A DNA stretch of 10,736 nucleotides. Source: Gonium pectorale (taxonomy: Eukaryota; Chlorophyta; Chlorophyceae; Chlamydomonadales; Volvocaceae). Shown here piece after piece: positions 7,671-10,736 of this stretch; the first letter of the stretch is position 1; each line of letters begins with the position of its first letter. The notes beneath the pieces were generated by a model that was not told the DNA's origin, searched no databases, and saw only the letters and a program-made list of their open reading frames with translations. Position numbers and translations under genes: made by a program. The stretch lies in the NCBI GenBank assembly GCA_001584585.1, contig LSYV01000068.1:564398-575133 (forward strand). The letters run 5' to 3'.

Positions 7671-8201
7671 CGGATGTATGGGCCCCCGCCGAATGCCCCT
7701 GCGGGCCAGCCAAAGCAGGGCAATGCTGCAGTGCAGGCAGCGCAGCTAGGCGAAAAGAAGGCGGCGTCAGTTCAGGCGCCCGCTGCCGCCGCCGCTGTGG
7801 GGCTAGCCGGCACCGGCCGCTGCCAGCGCACCGGCCGCGCCGCCGCAGCAGAGGCAGTCGGGGCCGCTGCAGGACGCGTCGGCCGGCCTTCGCTCATGCG
7901 GCGACGAGGACGTGGCGGCGCACCTGGCGGCGTACCTGGAGGTGGGCGGGTACGGCGCACATGGCGCGCTTTGGCAGCCGTGGACGGCTTGTCTACGCCC
8001 TGCTGTGGCCGACCGAGGCTCGGCGCCTGCTGTCCGGCCGTTGCGCTAACCCGCACTGCCTCAACTTAGAGCGCGGCAGCGAGGCGCACCTGGGTCTCAA
8101 GGGGTGTGCAGGGTGCGGGTCTGTGGGCTAATGCTGCCGGGCACTGGCGGGCAGGGCACAAGGGCGAGTGCGCGCGGATGCGCGGCAACGGGGGCGCTTA
8201 A
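7671..8201 (+). pseudogene. MYND-type zinc finger protein, C-terminal part, frame-shifted
   Basis: An acceptor-like CTCTCAACAG ends at 7670. A linker then reads RMYGPPPNAPAGQPKQGN and VQAAQLGEKKAASVQAP. The signal moves one frame to DASAGLRSCGDEDVAAHLAA (about 7872-7960), then another to RRLLSGRCANPHCLNLERGS, EAHLGLK and CAGCG. Cys codons lie at 8042, 8057, 8105 and 8114. The expected Tyr-Cys is TAA-TGC (8129-8134), so the Tyr is replaced by a stop. A few codons carrying the next Cys are missing. The tail HWRAGHKGECARM then resumes in a third frame from 8142 to a stop at 8199. MYND domains mediate protein-protein contacts and are greatly expanded in volvocine algae. The finger is incomplete and three shifts are present, so this is most likely a dead copy. 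Confidence 0.75.
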
Positions 8202-8519
8202 GAGAGGTTACGGCTGAGCTGCGGGCCTTTCGGCGGCCTCGGAATGGTCTTGACGCGAACAGGGGCCTGCTGTGGACACAACACTTCTGGCGGGACCTCT
8301 GGCTGGCACAAACGTACAATGTTGACTCACCTGTGCTTCATTTGCTTGCTTCAGGGGTGGCCATTTCATGCTGATACATGTGCGGTGAGCTTTGGTGTAC
8401 GGTGTTGTCGGCTACCCAAGGGCTAATCAGCTAGCCTGGCTTCGTGTCCGGGACGTTGTGTCATCAAGGCCAGAGCGAGACCAGAGCGAGGCGAGGCGAG
8501 GCGCAGACCAGTCGCGACC
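8202..8519. other. Stretch without a strong gene call
   Basis: It follows the MYND remnant. A plus frame ending at 8374 reads TAELRAF and QHFWRDLWLAQTYNVD but has no recognisable domain. 8471-8504 carries short CAGAGCGAG and GAGGC direct repeats just before the next small open frame. Confidence 0.25.
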
Positions 8520-8666
8520 ATGCCGGAACTTCGAGTGTGTCTTGAGCGAGTGGAATCACATGTCTGCTGGGCGTACAGCATGACCATACGCGCGTATGGG
8601 GATCGGGCAGCTGCTGGCGTAGGGGAAGCCATTGCCCCCGCCAGGTTACCATCCTCTGAACCTTAG
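8520..8666 (+). CDS. Small open reading frame, unknown (48 aa)
   Basis: The ATG at 8520 sits in GCGACCATGC, an acceptable eukaryotic context. The product begins MPELRVCLERVESHVCWAYS and continues with TIRAYGDRAAAGVGEAI to a TAG at 8664. The frame stays open upstream through the short repeats. The composition is coding-like but no family is recognised. A donor-like CCAG-GTTACC near 8642 suggests it might be an exon rather than a complete gene. Confidence 0.3.
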   Translation: MPELRVCLERVESHVCWAYSMTIRAYGDRAAAGVGEAIAPARLPSSEP

Positions 8667-8856
8667 AGGGCCTTCATAGCCCGTAGCAAGGAAGCATTTT
8701 GACATCGAGCAGCGCGACGCAAGTGCGTTTTGAGAAGCGGAGGTGGGCGATTCCCGCGGTCTGCTCACGGCAGCGGGCTATTGCGGGCGGTTGCGTCAAT
8801 TGGGGCGAAAGTGTTGGCTCCGTATCCGCGCGGCATGCATCCTTCTAAGCGGCCCA

Positions 8857-8868
8857 TGTAAGGTGTAA
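8857..8868 (+). terminator. Paired TGTAA motifs, possible polyadenylation signal
   Basis: TGTAA occurs at 8857-8861 and again at 8864-8868. TGTAA is the established poly(A) signal of Chlamydomonas and Volvox nuclear genes. It would suit the plus-strand genes upstream. Five-base motifs are common by chance; the pairing is the only extra support. Confidence 0.3.
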
Positions 8869-8886
8869 CATGCGCCGCATCGCTAC

Positions 8887-9141
8887 ATGCCAGGGGAGCT
8901 CTCCCCTGCTACAAGCCTTCTGCACCTCCTGGCCCCGTACAGCGTTGCCTGGCGGTCAGAGGACGAGATAGTCGTCGCTGAGTGAGCAGCATCAGGCGAG
9001 TCTGGCAGCACGCGCATTTTGGCGATGCGGGACAAGCAGTATTTGAATGCGTTGCACTTCTTGGCACACCTTGAGTGCGTGCCGCGCCAAATGATAGCTA
9101 CGCCAGCACACATGCCACCATACATGCATTACCACCTGTGA
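8887..9141 (+). pseudogene. Broken coding-like frame, unknown protein
   Basis: One frame runs from the ATG at 8887 (MPGELSPATSLLHLLAPYSV, then AWRSEDEIVVAE) to an in-frame TGA at 8983-8985. It continues in the same frame with GESGSTRILAMRDKQYLNAL, HFLAHLECVPRQM and PAHMPPYMHYHL to a TGA at 9139. The peptides and codon choice look coding on both sides of the stop. Either it is a pseudogene with a nonsense mutation or the TGA lies in an unrecognised intron. The antisense frame (9125-8883) is uninterrupted, so a minus-strand gene cannot be excluded. No domain recognised. Confidence 0.35.
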
Positions 9142-9242
9142 ACTACGATGCATTGATGTGCGGCACCAAGGCCAAGGTTCTGGGTTGCAATGGCTTTCGA
9201 GGAGTGGTTGGATAAAACCCGCCCTTGCTAACACTTGGCCTC

Positions 9243-9410
9243 ATGGATCCGCCGTCCATGCACCAGCTCTCCCGCGCCGCGCTCGCAAGCGCCGTCAGTT
9301 AGCTTAGAGCCAAAGCCGGCCCCGCCCCACACGCCCCTCTCATGCGCCAGGTGCCGATCTGGGAGGCTGGCCCTCAGCACCTAGGCACCGGCCCAGGACA
9401 CAAACGCTAA
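9243..9410 (+). other. Coding-like frame with one stop, unknown
   Basis: The frame from the ATG at 9243 reads MDPPSMHQLSRAALASAVS, then TAG at 9300-9302. The same frame then continues through MRQVPIWEAGPQHLG to a TAA at 9408-9410. Codons are G/C-ending. It may be part of the same decayed gene as the neighbouring fragments. Confidence 0.22.
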
Positions 9411-9439
9411 TAGTTCCCACCTCGTGACTGTCGGGGTGC

Positions 9440-9803
9440 ATGTCGATTGTGGTTGGGTGGCTGCAGCACGATCCCAGGGAGGCCAATGTTGCATATCGGA
9501 ATCAGCCGGCCGTACCTCCACTACCGAGCAGCTCATATGAGGCCAGGGCGTTGTACGTGCTGCAGTGGTTAGGATGACCAGCGTATGGGGCGCCATAGCG
9601 GTGGAGCGAAGAACATGGTTGTAAGGATGAGGTGGGTGCGGAGCGCTGACGGGTCAGACTGCTGGGTTCAAGGCTTGGCCTTAGCAGACGAGCATGCGCG
9701 GGCGGCGGACCTTCCCTCCATGAGGACGGCAAGAGGGGGGGGGGCGGCGCCAGACAGGAGACCTGCAGCCTCGTGTTTTGAGCTAGTACTGGTGACCTTG
9801 TAG
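9440..9803 (+). pseudogene. Two-frame coding-like segment, unknown protein
   Basis: The first frame begins at the ATG at 9440 and contains MSIVVGWLQHDPREANVAYR and SSYEARALYVLQWLG, with a stop at 9575. The coding signal passes to the next frame at about 9573: DDQRMGRHSGGAKNMVVRMR, then WVRSADGSDCWVQGLALADE, HARAADLPSM and a tail ending FELVLVTL, with TAG at 9801. The two peptides meet almost seamlessly at QWL/DD, which suggests a one-base indel near 9571. A G10 run lies at 9735-9744. No domain recognised; the second part alone is a 72-codon open frame from 9585. Confidence 0.4.
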
Positions 9804-9829
9804 GGGCTGCCTGACCACACTGGTGGGCG

Positions 9830-10085
9830 GTGGGCTGCGGCGGCCCCGGCCATCCTCAGGAACGGCGCGTCCTTAGGAAAACGTACAGGCAATCATGGCC
9901 GGCCGAGCTGCTTAAAGCCATCCTCGCCCGACTCGCTGCCACTGGTGCATACAGGAACATGTGGGCATGCACTGTGGCCAAAAGCGCCCGACTACAAACC
10001 CAATGCTTGGCTAGTCGGGAGCCCGTGACGGGCCCGCGGATTGCCAGTACGGTAGAAATGATAACGGAACATTCCGCACATACAG
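9830..10085 (+). CDS. Candidate exon, F-box-like segment, donor at 10086
   Basis: A long open frame includes RRVLRKTYRQSWPAELLKAI, then LARLAATGAYRNMWACTVAK and SREPVTGPRIASTVEMITEH. It ends at ACAG-GTAAGT, the best 5' splice consensus in the window. WPAELLKAILARL has the spacing of an F-box start (LP.ELL..IL..L), but the rest of the domain is not convincing. The coding composition fades after the donor. The nearest acceptor (TTTGCAG, ending 10116) would give a 31-base intron, which is implausibly short, so the true acceptor is probably further on. Function unknown. Confidence 0.4.
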
Positions 10086-10116
10086 GTAAGTTTGACGGCT
10101 TGCATGACATTTGCAG

Positions 10117-10352
10117 GCTTCACATATACAGCATGCAGCCAGCAGCCCGCACGGTACACCGCTGCAGTTGCAGCCGCCGCCGAACGCCCAGACACACACA
10201 CCACACCACACCATACGCTCCACCGCACTTGCCCGTGCCCAAAATTACCGCTAAAACCTGGGCGTCAGCCACGCACAGCCAGTATGTACAATCATTATCG
10301 CGGGGGACGAGGCAGGACATACGAGCGCTTTCGCGGCGCTGAAGAGACTCAC
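10117..10352. other. Stretch without a supported gene, with CA-rich tract
   Basis: It contains an imperfect CA/CCA microsatellite-like tract at 10192-10214. Frames on both strands are open but lack motifs and consistent codon bias. It probably includes intron sequence of the flanking candidate exons. Confidence 0.3.
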
Positions 10353-10653
10353 CACACCTTAGCTGGCAGGCAAGCCCCGAACCTGTCGCCCAGGTCCCAT
10401 CTATCGGCATCCAGGCAGCGTCTGCACATAAAGCCTAGTGATCTACACCGAAATGCACACCTCGGGCCTTGCTGCGTTCTCATGTAGCGCTCCTTTCTCA
10501 CCTCGCTCGCACGCCGCTGCAAACGCACAGGGTCGTCGAGGCAAGCAACCGAGCGTTGGAGGGGTGAGCACAGGACCAGCGGTGTGTTGGCTGTGCACGC
10601 CCAATCACACGGCAGGACAGCGAGCCGTACCACCCATATCGGCGCGCCCGGAC
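10353..10653 (-). CDS. Two candidate exons of an unrecognised gene (partial)
   Basis: The minus-strand exon 10653-10502 follows the acceptor-like AATGTGTAG and ends at GCGAG-GTGAGA. The exon 10421-10353 follows TATGTGCAG and ends at GTGTG-GTGAGT. The intron between them is 80 nt. Joined, the frame is continuous: RYGWYGSLSCRVIG, PTHRWSCAHPSNARLL, then across the junction GVRARRCLDADRWDLGDRFG and ACLPAKVW. The downstream exon to the left was not found. The Cys-rich composition suggests no specific family. Alternative phases are open (for example MPIDGTWATGSGL in exon two), so the frame is tentative. Confidence 0.3.
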
Positions 10654-10673
10654 CTACACATTATGGGTAAGAT

Positions 10674-10700
10674 TGCGCAAGTCGAAGCTCGGCTTGCGCA
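10674..10700. repeat. Short hairpin, 12-bp stem
   Basis: The arms 10674-10685 and 10689-10700 (TGCGCAAGTCGA and TCGGCTTGCGCA) pair at 11 of 12 positions plus one G.T, with a 3-base loop. It lies just before the ATG at 10707. Confidence 0.6.
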
Positions 10701-10706
10701 GAAGCC

Positions 10707-10736
10707 ATGGAGGTGTTCTGGCGCTCGGGGTTTGGG
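10707..10736 (+). CDS. Possible start of a gene running off the window
   Basis: AAGCCATGG is an excellent eukaryotic start context. The ten visible codons read MEVFWRSGFG with no stop. This is too short to judge function. Confidence 0.2.
   Translation, partial: MEVFWRSGFG

Noticed and set aside
7111..7713. 200-codon open frame on the minus strand
   Set aside because: No domain, mixed composition, and it overlaps the dispersed repeat and the start of the MYND linker on the plus strand.
1..10736. tRNA genes and CRISPR arrays
   Set aside because: T-loop-like GGTTC motifs (for example near 5235 and 9663) lack the rest of a cloverleaf. No regularly spaced direct repeats were seen.

Overview
The window looks like nuclear DNA of a green alga, most likely a chlorophyte of the Chlamydomonas/Volvox type. 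The DNA is GC-rich. Coding potential sits in short exon-sized blocks with G/C-rich third codon positions, bounded by GT/AG splice signals. There are no bacterial operons or Shine-Dalgarno sites. A degenerate MYND zinc finger carries the CxNPxC...SEA...CxxC signature that I associate with the large MYND families of volvocine algae. The lineage call is an inference from style and one gene family, not a species identification.

Layout. (1) 111-1154, minus strand: a candidate five-exon gene of about 185 codons, all exons phase 0, family unknown. (2) 1240-1612: a patch of duplications. It holds a 26-bp copy of a piece of the next gene, a hairpin with 111-bp arms, and a short coding-like segment whose protein-conserved partner lies inverted at 4264-4350. 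(3) 1656-3971, plus strand: the one confidently recognised gene, a SWIM zinc finger joined through a Gln-rich hinge to a YqaJ/lambda-exonuclease-type PD-(D/E)XK nuclease. Its reading frame changes twice. This pairing suggests a mobile-element protein, but no DDE transposase domain was found. (4) 3972-5022: mostly noncoding, with an AT-rich TATA-like patch and a 3 x 12-bp tandem repeat.

(5) 5023-8201, plus strand: a chain of exon-like blocks ending in a frame-shifted MYND finger, probably one decayed MYND-type gene; joining the blocks is inference. (6) 8520-9803: several short broken coding-like segments. (7) 9830-10085: a plausible exon with an F-box-like N-terminal stretch and a consensus GTAAGT donor. 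(8) 10353-10653, minus strand: two candidate exons of an unrecognised gene. The window closes with a short hairpin and a start-like ATG in good context.

The most notable unit is 1240-4352: a SWIM-YqaJ nuclease gene flanked by oppositely oriented, synonymously diverged coding repeats and an adjacent long hairpin. It could be a transposable element or its remains. Most other genes here show in-frame stops or frame shifts, as expected of repeat-rich, decaying DNA.
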